From: an uncultured Alphaproteobacteria bacterium | Lineage (GTDB): Bacteria > Pseudomonadota > Alphaproteobacteria > RF32 > CAG-239 | DNA: 38,148 nucleotides | Assembly: GCA_944392325.1 (NCBI GenBank) | Contig: CALXWI010000009.1 | Location: 1-38,148, forward strand | Direction of reading: 5' to 3' | Shown: piece by piece, positions 16,758 to 24,917 of the stretch | Layout of the letters: every line of letters begins with the position of its first letter | Numbering within the stretch: position 1 is the first letter of the stretch | Notes under the pieces: model-generated | Databases searched by the model: none | Seen by the model: only the letters and a program-made list of their open reading frames with translations | Told to the model about the DNA's origin: nothing | Position numbers and translations under genes: made by a program

Positions 16758-17648
16758 ATGCCTACAAAACCAGAGGTTTGTATTTTGCCGGTGGCGGGAT
16801 TGTCAACGCGTAATCTGCCGGCAACTAAAGTGATTCACAAAGGTTTTTTGACCCTGCATGGTAAGCCGATTATCCAGTATGCGGTTGATGCTTGTGCCGC
16901 AGTCGGGATTAAGGAAATTATTTTTATTTACAGTGATGAAAGCGGAAAGGATTTGTTTGAACGTTACTTTAAGGCTAATCCGGTGTTGGAGCAGCATTTG
17001 CGAGAGCAGGGTAAGCATGATTTACTGCACAGTTTGCAGGCAATTATTCCGCAGGGAATGAAGTTTTCTTTTGCCAGACAAGCCGAGCCTAAAGGTAACG
17101 GTCATGCCATTTTGATGGCAAAAGAGCTGGTTGGTAAGCGTGATTTTATGGTGATGTGGCCAGATGACGTATATATTAACTTCCATGGTGAGGGAATCCT
17201 GAAACAGCTGATTGATGTGTATATGGAAACCGGCGGAATGGTTGAAAATATTATGGAATTTCCGCGGGAAGAAATGGTGCGCTATGGGGCTTTGGTCGGT
17301 GCGGTGCGTGCCGGTAGAATCGTGAAAGCCAGCGGTTTGGTCGAAAAGCCCAAGTTGGAAGAAGTACCTTCAAATTATGCCAGTATGGGACCATATATTC
17401 TGCCTAATGTGTTGATGGATATTTTGCCGGAAGTACGCAAAGGGACTAACGGAGAGATAAACCTGACTGATGCGATGGAGTTGGCGGCACAGCGCGGTGT
17501 GCCTTTGCACGGAGTGTTGTGTGATGCGGTGCGCTTTGACTGCGGAACAACCCGAGAGCTGGAAAAGTCAAATATAAAATTGTCAATTATGCAAGATGCC
17601 GAGCTGAGGGCTTGGGCGCGAGAGATTGTTGACCATATGGTGGTATAA
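16758..17648 (+). CDS. galU: GalU-like UTP--glucose-1-phosphate uridylyltransferase (divergent)
   Basis: GalU makes UDP-glucose from UTP and glucose 1-phosphate for surface polysaccharides. The 296-residue protein has the nucleotidyltransferase signature at the N-terminus (PVAGLSTRNLPATK), a substrate region KGNGHAILMAK, the metal-binding PDD, the sugar-binding VEKPK and the C-terminal GEINLTDAM followed by FDCGTTRELEKSNI. Several positions depart from ordinary GalU: the usual GLGTR is GLSTR, and the usual IPKEMLP is IHKGFLT. It may therefore be a paralogue with a different sugar or nucleotide preference. It has its own GAGGAG site and a strong terminator. Confidence 0.82.
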   Translation: MPTKPEVCILPVAGLSTRNLPATKVIHKGFLTLHGKPIIQYAVDACAAVGIKEIIFIYSDESGKDLFERYFKANPVLEQHLREQGKHDLLHSLQAIIPQGMKFSFARQAEPKGNGHAILMAKELVGKRDFMVMWPDDVYINFHGEGILKQLIDVYMETGGMVENIMEFPREEMVRYGALVGAVRAGRIVKASGLVEKPKLEEVPSNYASMGPYILPNVLMDILPEVRKGTNGEINLTDAMELAAQRGVPLHGVLCDAVRFDCGTTRELEKSNIKLSIMQDAELRAWAREIVDHMVV

Positions 17649-17653
17649 AAAAC

Positions 17654-17693
17654 AAACCCCCGGTTCTTGAAAAAGAACGGGGGGTGTTTTTTT
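17654..17693. terminator. Bidirectional terminator between galU and the 17692-18354 gene
   Basis: A 13-bp stem with one mismatch (ACCCCCGGTTCTT and AAGAACGGGGGGT) has a T run of seven on the plus side and an A run on the other side that gives T on the minus strand. It serves two convergent genes. Confidence 0.85.
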
Positions 17694-18354
17694 AGTGAGC
17701 TGCGGCGGTTTCAAACCTTTTGACCAGCACTTTGATACGCGAGGTCTTTTCTGGAGTGAAAGGAGTCAGCTCTTTGTCTCCGGGACAAGTCATACCTCCG
17801 GCAGCCAGATAGCTGGATAGCTTGTAAAGTATGGGTTGGTATGTGCCCTGTTTAATGAGCTCGTTTGCGAGTTCTTCCAGCATATCCAAAGTGGTGTTGC
17901 TGATGTAGCGACCGTTGATGGTGCTGTAAATAATTACACCAAATTCAACTATGCCAAGTTTCTTGGCGATTTGAATGACTCTTTTGCCGGCTAGTTTTTT
18001 TATTGTATTGTCGGCCAATTCGCCATTAGCGGCTTTGAGTTTTTTACTGTTGAAGTCTGATGCGCACATCAAAAGGTTGGTAACGCGGTCACGATAAATC
18101 ATGTATTCTTCAACAGAAGAATACGAGGTGGCCTCGTTAAAACGTTGCACCAAATCAGCGCTAACCTTTGTGGGGTCAGATACTGCCTCTTGGATTTCTT
18201 GGGTCAAGGCGCGGATGCTAGCCATACGCTTTTTAATCTCTTTTGCTTTTTCCTTTTCAGCTTCCTGCTTAGCCTCGAGAGCCTTGATTGCCTCAATTTT
18301 AGCACTGTTGTCTTTTTTGATCTCGGAAACCTTAACACTAATTTTTTTTGCCAT
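17692..18354 (-). CDS. Hypothetical protein with N-terminal coiled coil, 220 aa
   Basis: This protein was not recognised. Residues about 8-60 are a highly charged Lys/Glu/Ala helix, likely coiled coil (for example EAKQEAEKEKAKEIKKRM). The rest is a soluble helical domain without a signal peptide or membrane segment. A strong sigma70-like promoter precedes it, but the ATG has an AT-rich leader with no Shine-Dalgarno motif, as in the unknown genes at 0.6-2.7 kb. It is divergent from macA and convergent with galU, so it is a single-gene unit. The role is unknown. Confidence 0.75.
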   Translation of the reverse strand: MAKKISVKVSEIKKDNSAKIEAIKALEAKQEAEKEKAKEIKKRMASIRALTQEIQEAVSDPTKVSADLVQRFNEATSYSSVEEYMIYRDRVTNLLMCASDFNSKKLKAANGELADNTIKKLAGKRVIQIAKKLGIVEFGVIIYSTINGRYISNTTLDMLEELANELIKQGTYQPILYKLSSYLAAGGMTCPGDKELTPFTPEKTSRIKVLVKRFETAAAH

Positions 18355-18376
18355 AATTGTAAGATTTATTTAAATA

Positions 18377-18406
18377 ATTATATGTTATCCTTTATATAAT
18401 AGACAA
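18377..18406 (-). promoter_or_regulatory. Probable promoter of the 18354-17692 gene
   Basis: On the minus strand TTGTCT (18406-18401) and a perfect TATAAT (18382-18377) are 18 bases apart, about 23 bases before the start codon. On the plus strand TATAAT at 18395-18400 could serve macA, but its -35 region is poor. Confidence 0.55.
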
Positions 18407-18471
18407 AAAATACCTTTATGGCAAGTGTTTTTTTGCTTTAAGGGCAAAAAAATCATAGAAATGGGATAGAA

Positions 18472-19635
18472 ATGATGGAAAAAAAGCTTAAAAAAATAAT
18501 TATCGGAGCCGTAGTGGTGGCCTTGGGTGGAATTTATATGTTCGGTGATGAAAAGAAAACCGATGAGTATATTACCAAAAAAATTGAAAAAGGTGATATT
18601 ACCGAGAAAATTACCGCTACCGGTACGATTAATCCAATCTCTACCGTAAATATCGGTACGCAAGTGTCAGGTTCTATCTCTGAAATATTGGTTGATTATA
18701 ACACCAAGGTGGTGAAGGGCCAGCTCTTGGCGCAGATTGATCCGGCTTTGTTTGAGGCTACGGTTGCGCAAAAGCAGGCGGCGCTCAGTATTGCCAAAGC
18801 GCAGGTCGATGTGGTGAAAAACGATATCGTGTATTATAAAAAACATTTGGATCGTATTAAAAAGCTTAATTCATCAAAGTATTCAGCGGACGCAGAGTTG
18901 GAATCGGCTCAACGCGATTATGATAATGCAACCGTCCAGTTGGAGCTGAGAGAGGCTGAGGTTAAGCAGGCCGAGGCGGCTTTGCAGGCGGCAGAAATTG
19001 ATTTGAAATATACTAAAATCGTTTCTCCGGTTGATGGAATCGTCGTATCTAAAGAGGTGGAAGTCGGGCAGACGGTGGCGGCAAGTTTCCAGACGCCGAC
19101 CTTGTTTAATGTGGCCGAAGACCTGACTAAAATGCAAATTGAAACCTCAGTTGTGGAGGCTGATATTGCCAAAGTTAAAGAAGGGCAGACGGTGGAGTTT
19201 AGCGTAGACAGTTATCCTGATGAAATATTCTATGGAATCGTGACCCAAGTACGCAATGAGGCGATTACAACCTCAAACGTGGTGACTTATGAGGTGATTA
19301 TTGAAATTGACAACAAGGATTTGAAGCTTAAACCGGGGATGACCGCTAATGTGGAGATTATTACGGCAGAAAAGCTCGGTGTATATTTGGTACCCAATAA
19401 GGCTTTGCGCTTTTATATTGAAGATGAATACGGCTTGACCAAACGCTACAAAGACAAAGGTTTGTGGGTGTTGCAAGACGGTGTGCCAATGCGAATCTCG
19501 ATTAATGTCGGGGTGGCCGATGATGACAGAACCGAGGTGTCTTCCGATATGCTGAATGAAAACCTCAATGTGATTTTGGCCAAGAAGGAGCAGCTTACGG
19601 CTAATAAAGGAAACACCAGAATGAGGATTAGATAA
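18472..19635 (+). CDS. macA: MacA-like periplasmic adaptor (HlyD/RND membrane fusion protein)
   Basis: This is the periplasmic adaptor of a MacAB-type tripartite exporter, bridging an ABC permease and an outer-membrane channel. Residues about 7-24 form an N-terminal membrane anchor. GTQVSGSISEILVDYNTKV and later SPVDGIVVSKEVEVGQTV are the two halves of the biotinyl-lipoyl domain. Between them is an alpha-helical hairpin rich in Ala, Glu and Gln, and beta-barrel and membrane-proximal domains follow. The 387-residue length fits MacA. Two ATG codons are adjacent at 18472 and 18475. The stop overlaps the ATPase start by one base (TAATG). No tolC-like gene is in the window. Confidence 0.92.
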   Translation: MMEKKLKKIIIGAVVVALGGIYMFGDEKKTDEYITKKIEKGDITEKITATGTINPISTVNIGTQVSGSISEILVDYNTKVVKGQLLAQIDPALFEATVAQKQAALSIAKAQVDVVKNDIVYYKKHLDRIKKLNSSKYSADAELESAQRDYDNATVQLELREAEVKQAEAALQAAEIDLKYTKIVSPVDGIVVSKEVEVGQTVAASFQTPTLFNVAEDLTKMQIETSVVEADIAKVKEGQTVEFSVDSYPDEIFYGIVTQVRNEAITTSNVVTYEVIIEIDNKDLKLKPGMTANVEIITAEKLGVYLVPNKALRFYIEDEYGLTKRYKDKGLWVLQDGVPMRISINVGVADDDRTEVSSDMLNENLNVILAKKEQLTANKGNTRMRIR

Positions 19636-20342
19636 TGCCGTTGATTGAGGTAAAAAACGTCAAAAAAAGTTATTTGGTTGGGGATATGAACCTTAATATC
19701 CTCAAAGGAATATCGTTAGAGGTGGAAAGAGGTGAGTTTGTGGCGATTATGGGACCTTCAGGTTCAGGGAAGTCGACATTTATGAATATCCTTGGTTGTT
19801 TGGATAAGCCAACCTCAGGGCGATATGTGTTGGATGGAGTAGATGTTAGCAAAATGAAGCCTGACCAGCTGGCCGAAATTCGCAATAAAAAGATAGGCTT
19901 TGTCTTCCAAGGGTTTAATTTGTTGTCGCGGACGTCGGCCGTGGAAAACGTCGAGTTACCAATGATTTATGCCGGAGTACCAGCCGAAGAGCGTTTTGAA
20001 CGCGCCAAAAAGGCTTTGGAAAAAGTTGGGCTGAAAGAGCGAATGTTCCATCAGCCAAGCCAGCTTTCCGGAGGACAGCAGCAGCGTGTGGCTATTGCTC
20101 GTGCCATTGTTAATGAGGCACCGATTATTTTTGCCGATGAGCCGACCGGTAATCTTGATACTAAGATGAGTATTGAAATTATGCGTCTGTTTCTGAAACT
20201 AAATGAGGAAATGGGGCGTACCATTATTTTGGTTACGCATGAAGAAGATATTGCTCAATACAGCAAGAGAATCCTCCGCGTGGTGGATGGTGAAATACAT
20301 TCCGACGAAAAAGTGCTCAACAGATTGACGGGAGCTGAGTAG
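19635..20342 (+). CDS. MacB/LolD-type ABC transporter ATPase
   Basis: This is the cytoplasmic ATPase of the exporter. All ABC motifs are intact: Walker [10 protein letters not shown] at residues 40-48, Q-loop in FVFQGFNLL near 90, signature LSGGQQQR at 144-151, Walker [13 protein letters not shown] from about 164, and H-loop in LVTHEED. The 235-residue length is that of MacB/LolD ATPases. In E. coli MacB this domain is fused to the permease, but here it is a separate gene. The start overlaps the macA stop, and its own stop touches the permease start. Confidence 0.94.
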   Translation: MPLIEVKNVKKSYLVGDMNLNILKGISLEVERGEFVAIMGPSGSGKSTFMNILGCLDKPTSGRYVLDGVDVSKMKPDQLAEIRNKKIGFVFQGFNLLSRTSAVENVELPMIYAGVPAEERFERAKKALEKVGLKERMFHQPSQLSGGQQQRVAIARAIVNEAPIIFADEPTGNLDTKMSIEIMRLFLKLNEEMGRTIILVTHEEDIAQYSKRILRVVDGEIHSDEKVLNRLTGAE

Positions 20343-21572
20343 ATGATTAATGTGGCGATGATTTCAAGTATTGCTTTTCGGGCGATTAAGGCTAATAAAC
20401 TGCGCTCTATTTTGACCAGCTTGGGTATTATTATCGGTGTGGCGGCAGTGATCGTGATGCTGGCTGTGGGGCACGGAGCGCAAATATCTATCCAGAATGA
20501 TATGAAGTCAATGGGCTCAAATATTATTATCATTCGCTCTGGAGTAGCGACATCAAGTGGAGCTCGCAGCGGGCATGGTGCAAAGCCGACAATGAAGAAA
20601 AGCGATGGTGATGAAATCCAACGCCGAATCCCCGAAATTAAGCTGGCGGCGCCGGTATTGGAAGAAACTGCGCAGATTATTTATGGCAATGCCAACTGGT
20701 CAACCTCAGTGACCGGTACCGATAGTCGTAATTTTCAGATTAAAGAGTGGGACTTGGCCTATGGGCGATTGTTTAGTGATACGGATATTAAAAATTCTGC
20801 CAAAGTTACGATCCTTGGGCAGACCGTGGTTAAAGAGCTGTTTGGCGATGTGGACCCGTTGAACCGAACGGTGAGGATTAAAGGTTTACCGTTTAAGGTT
20901 ATCGGAGTGTTGGAAACCCGCGGGCAGAGCACTAACGGAATCGACCAAGATGATGCGGTGTTTATTCCGATTACCACAGCGCAGAAAAAAGTTATGGGGA
21001 TTAAGTTTCCGGATCAAGTGAAATTTGTGATGTTGCAGGCGGTTGACTCGCAAAGCACTTATACCGCGCAAGAGGAAATCAGGCAGTTGTTGCGCCAGCG
21101 GCATAATCTGGGTGACAATAAAGATGATGATTTTGTGATTCGTAACTTGACCCAAATGATGGAGATGATGGAAAGCTCAACCAAGGTAATGACGATTTTA
21201 CTCGGATCAATAGCCTCAATCTCGCTTTTGGTGGGTGGTATCGGTATTATGAATATTATGTTGGTATCAGTGACGGAGCGCACGCGTGAAATTGGTATCA
21301 GAATGGCCATCGGGGCCAAGTCTTGGGATATTCGGTGGCAATTTTTGACAGAGGCGTTGGTGTTATCGCTTATTGGCGGAGTTGTGGGAATTTTGGTTGG
21401 TTTAATCGGCACGGAGTTGGTGGCGCATTTTACCTCTCTGACGCCGAAAATAGCTTTGATTTATGTGTTGTTGCCGTTTTCTTTTGCGGGGTTGGTCGGG
21501 TTGTTCTTTGGTTTTTATCCGGCGTATAAGGCTTCGTTATTGAATCCGATTAATGCATTGCGCTATGAGTGA
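20343..21572 (+). CDS. MacB-type ABC transporter permease (FtsX family)
   Basis: This is the inner-membrane permease of the exporter. Residues about 20-42 form the first membrane helix, followed by a large periplasmic MacB_PCD domain and then three helices at the C-terminus. The FtsX-like stretch VGGIGIMNIMLVSVTERTRE precedes the usual IGIRMAIGAK. The 409-residue length fits a stand-alone MacB permease. The ATG follows the ATPase stop directly, so the three genes form one operon. Typical substrates of MacAB systems are peptides, macrolides or lipopeptides. The nearby cysteine-rich secreted proteins raise the possibility of a shared surface role, which is speculation. Confidence 0.93.
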   Translation: MINVAMISSIAFRAIKANKLRSILTSLGIIIGVAAVIVMLAVGHGAQISIQNDMKSMGSNIIIIRSGVATSSGARSGHGAKPTMKKSDGDEIQRRIPEIKLAAPVLEETAQIIYGNANWSTSVTGTDSRNFQIKEWDLAYGRLFSDTDIKNSAKVTILGQTVVKELFGDVDPLNRTVRIKGLPFKVIGVLETRGQSTNGIDQDDAVFIPITTAQKKVMGIKFPDQVKFVMLQAVDSQSTYTAQEEIRQLLRQRHNLGDNKDDDFVIRNLTQMMEMMESSTKVMTILLGSIASISLLVGGIGIMNIMLVSVTERTREIGIRMAIGAKSWDIRWQFLTEALVLSLIGGVVGILVGLIGTELVAHFTSLTPKIALIYVLLPFSFAGLVGLFFGFYPAYKASLLNPINALRYE

Positions 21573-21583
21573 TGAATTTGCAA

Positions 21584-21668
21584 AACCCTTATCATACTGG
21601 CAGATTTGCTCCTTATGTACCGCTTGTTGTACACTGCGTCGCAAATCTGCGGCGTAGCATAAGGGTTT
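21584..21668. repeat. Large two-stem inverted repeat after the macB permease gene
   Basis: The outer arms AAACCCTTAT and ATAAGGGTTT enclose an internal loop, then inner arms GCAGATTTGC and GCAAATCTGC, then an apical TGTAC/GTACA stem. The element starts about 12 bases after the stop codon. It has no long T run, so it is not a classical terminator by itself. Confidence 0.7.
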
Positions 21669-21731
21669 ATCAAATTCTTGGATTCCATTATTTAAAAGGC
21701 TCGACACAATGTCGAGCCTTGGCAAACGGGG
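21669..21731. repeat. Dispersed hairpin family copy 2
   Basis: A perfect 10-bp stem, AAGGCTCGAC (21696-21705) and GTCGAGCCTT (21711-21720), is preceded by TCAAATTCTTGGATTCCAT. The same leader and stem, with changes, recur at 22014-22075 and more loosely at 2875-2930. Confidence 0.75.
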
Positions 21732-21960
21732 GCAAACGGGCGCCGTTTGATCCGCTCAGTTAGCGGTAGCGAGATTGGGGCAGAGGAAACGCGATGCTCA
21801 AGCTGGGGCAGCTTGACCCCATCAGTTACCGGTAGCTTGTGCGGAGTTTTAATTAGTCGCGATGCTCAAGCTGGGGCAGCTTGACCCCATCGGTTTGCGG
21901 TAGTTGGTGCGGTGCCCCAAAAGTCGCAATGCTCAGATTGTGCTTGCAGATAGCACGATA
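21721..21960 (-). repeat. Intergenic copies of the repeat found inside the cysteine-rich protein genes
   Basis: Three tandem units begin GCGATGCTCA or GCAATGCTCA at 21791, 21859 and 21926 (spacing 68 and 67 bases). Each of the first two holds a palindrome (AAGCTGGGGCAGCTT) and a GACCCCATC tail. Bases 21732-21757 match 36457-36482 exactly over 26 bases. Read on the minus strand, this gives LEHRVSSAPISLPL and then TERIKRRPFA, matching the N-terminal region of the 33426-36770 product (SEHRDLSAPISLAV, TERIKRRPFA). There is no intact gene: in-frame stops interrupt it. It may be a gene remnant or a repeat that also inserts into genes. Confidence 0.75.
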
Positions 21961-22013
21961 TCTCCTTATTAAGTCTATGATTTAGCCCTTCTAAAAATAT
22001 CCAAACACCTAAA

Positions 22014-22075
22014 TATCAAACTCTTGGCTTCCATATTTGAGAGGCTCGTCAGTGCGACGAGCCTTTGGTGCGAGG
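22014..22075. repeat. Dispersed hairpin family copy 3
   Basis: The stem AGGCTCGTC (22042-22050) and GACGAGCCT (22056-22064) is preceded by TCAAACTCTTGGCTTCCAT and followed by TTGGTGC. It closely parallels copy 2, and the TTGGTGC-type tail parallels copy 1. It lies just after the stop of the minus-strand 22093-23403 gene, but no T run follows on that strand. Confidence 0.75.
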
Positions 22076-22092
22076 AAGTACAAATATTTTTA

Positions 22093-23403
22093 TTAATGAC
22101 CGTTATGTTCAGCCCAGGTACCACAACGGGAACATGGACATACAGGATGAGGATCTCCAAAGTATCCTAATTGTACTACATATAATCCTTGTTGTCTGCA
22201 TATTGAGCCTGCAATATGATCTTCTATTAGTCCTCTTTCGGAGCATATTCTGGTACATAAACTTCCACCGGAACTTGAGCTGCTACTTGAAGAATAGCAA
22301 GAATCGCAGCATCTACGTGAGCCACCACATCCATCAGAGCACCAATGAGTACCACAAGAGCAGCCGGTTTCATCACGAGAAGGGGTGCAACAAGCTTTAC
22401 AGCTTGAGTATTTAGTGACACCGTTCCATGTACAAGATGAGGCTCCGGCTGCTTTGCCGCAATCACAAGATTTGTAATTGGACGGACATTTACAACTTTT
22501 ATATTTACCCCCGCAAGCCGTACCTACTCCTTGCAAAGGAGTAGGACAAGATACAAGGTCAGAACGGCAGACGCATTTGTCAAAATAAGTGGGGTCATAA
22601 GGACATTTTTTGTTGATGACTTGTACGGAATTGCAAGTTCCGGTTTGAGTATATCCGTCTTCTTTACAGCCGCGGCCATTGTCAAGTTTACAAGAGGCGT
22701 ATTTGCCGTCGCAGCTCTCTCCGACCCCATAATAAGGTTTGGTACAAGTGACTAATCCGGCTTTACAAACACATTTTTCAAAATAAGAGATGTCATAGGG
22801 GCAGTAGTTTTGGGGAACTTTAAGCGCAGGACAAGAGGTGAGCTTATAACCTTCTAGTTCACAGCGTTTTCGATTATCGATCGTCCAATCTTCATCGCCG
22901 CCGCTTGAAGATGAGCCACTGCTGCTTCCGCTCGGATTGCCTCCCGATGAACTGTTATCCGTGGTATTAGCTCCGCCGTATTTGTTGCCACTACAATTCC
23001 CCGTATCGGTTACAAAACAGACCGCCGCGGTCAGCGCTCGGTTTCCGGTATCTTGTTCCCGTATTTCTAAGCTCGCCACCGAGGCGGTGGGGCCATCAGC
23101 TATCGCCAGAGAGATAGGGGCAAAGGAGGCGCGATGCTCAGATAGTGTTTGTGGCAAATTGGAAGAGGAAAGAAGTTGAGAATGAGAATCGAGGTGTAGA
23201 AGGTGTGTGTGTTCCAAAACAGCTGCGGTATTCAGTCCTCTATATTTAATCACTCCGAATGATGCCGCCGATGTTTGTTCCACTCCTTTGGATGTGTGTG
23301 TGAAGATAAACTCTTTCTCACCCTCGGAGATGTTAGCTTGTGCCAATGAGCATAAGCTAAAGTATGATATGGATACCAGTAAACAATTGCGTATTTTCAT
23401 CAT
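22093..23403 (-). CDS. Secreted cysteine-rich protein with serine linkers, 436 aa
   Basis: There is no named family. Residues 1-24 are a signal peptide nearly identical in pattern to that of the 31925-33385 product. At about residues 70-105 is the in-frame repeat segment (TLSEHRASFAPISLA), then the box AAVCFVTDTGNCSGNK and a Ser/Gly linker. Two copies of a cysteine module follow, each with CPYD..YF.KCVC, a C..P..GVG..C motif and GKY.SC. A CTWNGVTKYSSCKACC segment, a second poly-Ser linker and a cysteine-rich tail end the protein. Even cysteine spacing implies disulfides, so a periplasmic or surface location is likely. AGGAG precedes tandem ATG codons. Confidence 0.85.
   Translation of the reverse strand: MMKIRNCLLVSISYFSLCSLAQANISEGEKEFIFTHTSKGVEQTSAASFGVIKYRGLNTAAVLEHTHLLHLDSHSQLLSSSNLPQTLSEHRASFAPISLAIADGPTASVASLEIREQDTGNRALTAAVCFVTDTGNCSGNKYGGANTTDNSSSGGNPSGSSSGSSSSGGDEDWTIDNRKRCELEGYKLTSCPALKVPQNYCPYDISYFEKCVCKAGLVTCTKPYYGVGESCDGKYASCKLDNGRGCKEDGYTQTGTCNSVQVINKKCPYDPTYFDKCVCRSDLVSCPTPLQGVGTACGGKYKSCKCPSNYKSCDCGKAAGASSCTWNGVTKYSSCKACCTPSRDETGCSCGTHWCSDGCGGSRRCCDSCYSSSSSSSSGGSLCTRICSERGLIEDHIAGSICRQQGLYVVQLGYFGDPHPVCPCSRCGTWAEHNGH
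23090..23185 (-). repeat. In-gene copy of the SEHR/APISLA repeat
   Basis: Within the 22093-23403 gene, CGCCAGAGAGAT (23104-23115), GCGATGCTCAGATAG (from 23130) and AATTGGAAGAGGAAAGA (23157-23173) match the DNA at 36489-36558 almost base for base. The rest of the two genes' 5' portions differs. Confidence 0.7.
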
Positions 23404-23557
23404 AATATCTCCTATTATAAACTTCTTTCCTACGAATCTTATAATAGCAAATATTTTGATGTTTGTAAATAGAAAATTAAATAAAGTGGCTAAAATTTAT
23501 TAATAAATTGTATTTTAGATGGGAATTAGCTTCGATAAGTTTTGAGAATGGGCTGCT

Positions 23558-23911
23558 TTAGTAGCAAGCGTATTTGCCACCGCAGGAAAAGCTACTCGGA
23601 GTTTTATTCATCGTATAGCATTCGTCAATGGAGTAGATGTATTCTTCCGGGCAGCAATCTTTGTAATAATTGAGGTTGTCTGGACAAGGATTGGCCGGAT
23701 AAAAACCGCTATCGCAATGGGTAATGGTGTAGCCTTGGTCGGCACAGCTGTTGCCTCGCCCGCCGTAGAGCTTGCTGCGGGTGGGAGTGCCGCCGTACCA
23801 ATTGTCGTTATAATAGCTTTCCCCGTCTTCAACTATAAAGCGGACTCCGGCTTGCGAATCAAAGCCGCACAAAATTAAACCGGCAAGCAAAAACGGGCTA
23901 AAATATTTCAT
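23558..23911 (-). CDS. Small secreted cysteine-rich protein, 117 aa
   Basis: Residues 1-21 form a signal peptide (cleavage near SQA). The mature part of about 96 residues has eleven cysteines. It contains one copy of the module seen in the larger neighbours: SCADQGYTITHC, then NPCPDNLNYYKDCC, then a final FSCGGKYACY. It therefore appears to be a minimal single-module member of the same family, lacking the serine linker and the VCFITD-type box. Start is ATG at 23911 with AGGA about nine bases upstream. It lies 154 bases before the larger cysteine-rich gene on the same strand. No enzymatic motif is visible. Confidence 0.8.
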   Translation of the reverse strand: MKYFSPFLLAGLILCGFDSQAGVRFIVEDGESYYNDNWYGGTPTRSKLYGGRGNSCADQGYTITHCDSGFYPANPCPDNLNYYKDCCPEEYIYSIDECYTMNKTPSSFSCGGKYACY

Positions 23912-24038
23912 TATAAATTGTCCTGAGTCAGAATGTTTTGTCAGGGGGAGTATAGGAGGAATTTAATCTTAACGCAACTGATATTTTCCCCATTTACAGA
24001 AGAAATATGAGGGGATGCGTGTGCAAATTGATAATATG

Positions 24039-24221
24039 CTACTGTTGCTTGATTTGTAAGGACATACGCAGCAGAGCGTCTTTTTGTTTGAGTTTTTGTT
24101 TTTTCAACTCGTTAATTTTGATGAGGTTCTTCCAGACGTGCTGTTCTTCCTGACGAATAGCAGCTTCCAGATAGGCGTGTTGAACTTTGAGGCTCTCCAT
24201 ACCGATTTGCAGATTTTCCAT
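24039..24221 (-). CDS. YdcH/DUF465-like small coiled-coil protein, 60 aa
   Basis: This is a short all-helical protein with the hallmark of DUF465 (YdcH) proteins: HAYLEAAIRQEEQH followed by INELKKQKLKQKDALLRM, two amphipathic helices able to form a hairpin or coiled coil. Such proteins are common in Proteobacteria, and their function is not known. The start has GGAGG about nine bases upstream, which supports it strongly for such a short gene. It stands alone, divergent from tspO. Confidence 0.75.
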   Translation of the reverse strand: MENLQIGMESLKVQHAYLEAAIRQEEQHVWKNLIKINELKKQKLKQKDALLRMSLQIKQQ

Positions 24222-24409
24222 GGGCAGTTCCTCCGCTTGAAACGCTAATAATTGAAGTATAATTGAGTTTTTTTTAGTTGTAAATAATTCATTGCATAAC
24301 AGCTTGATTTTTTTAGATATATACGGAGTGTTTGTGTATAATTCGGTTTGTTTATTTGAGGATTATCGTAAAGGTAGTATTCTCATCTATACACAAGGAG
24401 GTATGTAAT

Positions 24410-24802
24410 ATGCAAAATATGGATTGGTATCATGCTTTGGTTAAGCCGGCGTTGACCCCGCCGGATGCTTGGTTCGGTATTGTATGGCCGGTGCTGTATG
24501 TGATGATGGCATTGGCTTTGGTTATGATATTAGTGAAATTGTCAGGCAAAGAACGTGTATATGCGGCGGCGTTATTTTTAATTCAATTAGGGCTTAACTT
24601 TAGTTGGTCTCCGTTGTTTTTTGGAGCGCAGAATATTGCCGGAGCTTTGGCTTTGATTATTGTTTTGTGGGTGGCGTTGTCAGCTACGGTTTGGTGCTTT
24701 TTTAAGTATTATAAACCGGCCGGTTGGATGATGGTACCGTATTGGATTTGGACAAGCTTTGCGGTATATTTGAACTGGGGGATTTGGCGCTTGAACCCAT
24801 AA
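24410..24802 (+). CDS. tspO: TspO/MBR-family tryptophan-rich membrane protein
   Basis: TspO proteins are five-helix membrane proteins that bind porphyrins and other hydrophobic ligands, and they act in stress or tetrapyrrole-related regulation. The sequence has the family's tryptophan and proline pattern: KPALTPPDAWFGIVWPVLY near the N-terminus, LNFSWSPLFFG in the middle, and WTSFAVYLNWGIWRLNP at the end. I choose ATG at 24410 (130 aa) because AAGGAGG sits seven bases before it. The longer open frame to 24332 adds residues without family similarity. A Rho-independent terminator follows. Confidence 0.93.
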   Translation: MQNMDWYHALVKPALTPPDAWFGIVWPVLYVMMALALVMILVKLSGKERVYAAALFLIQLGLNFSWSPLFFGAQNIAGALALIIVLWVALSATVWCFFKYYKPAGWMMVPYWIWTSFAVYLNWGIWRLNP

Positions 24803-24820
24803 GCTGAATAATAACTCTGA

Positions 24821-24857
24821 ACAGCGGTATGATATTAATTTTGCCGCTGTTTTTTTA
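24821..24857 (+). terminator. Rho-independent terminator after tspO
   Basis: The stem ACAGCGGTA (24821-24829) and TGCCGCTGT (24842-24850) is followed by seven T. Confidence 0.8.
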
Positions 24858-24917
24858 TGCTTTATTAAGATGATTGTGGTATGGCTGAGCTAAGTTATGT
24901 TTAAGGGAGATAGGTTT

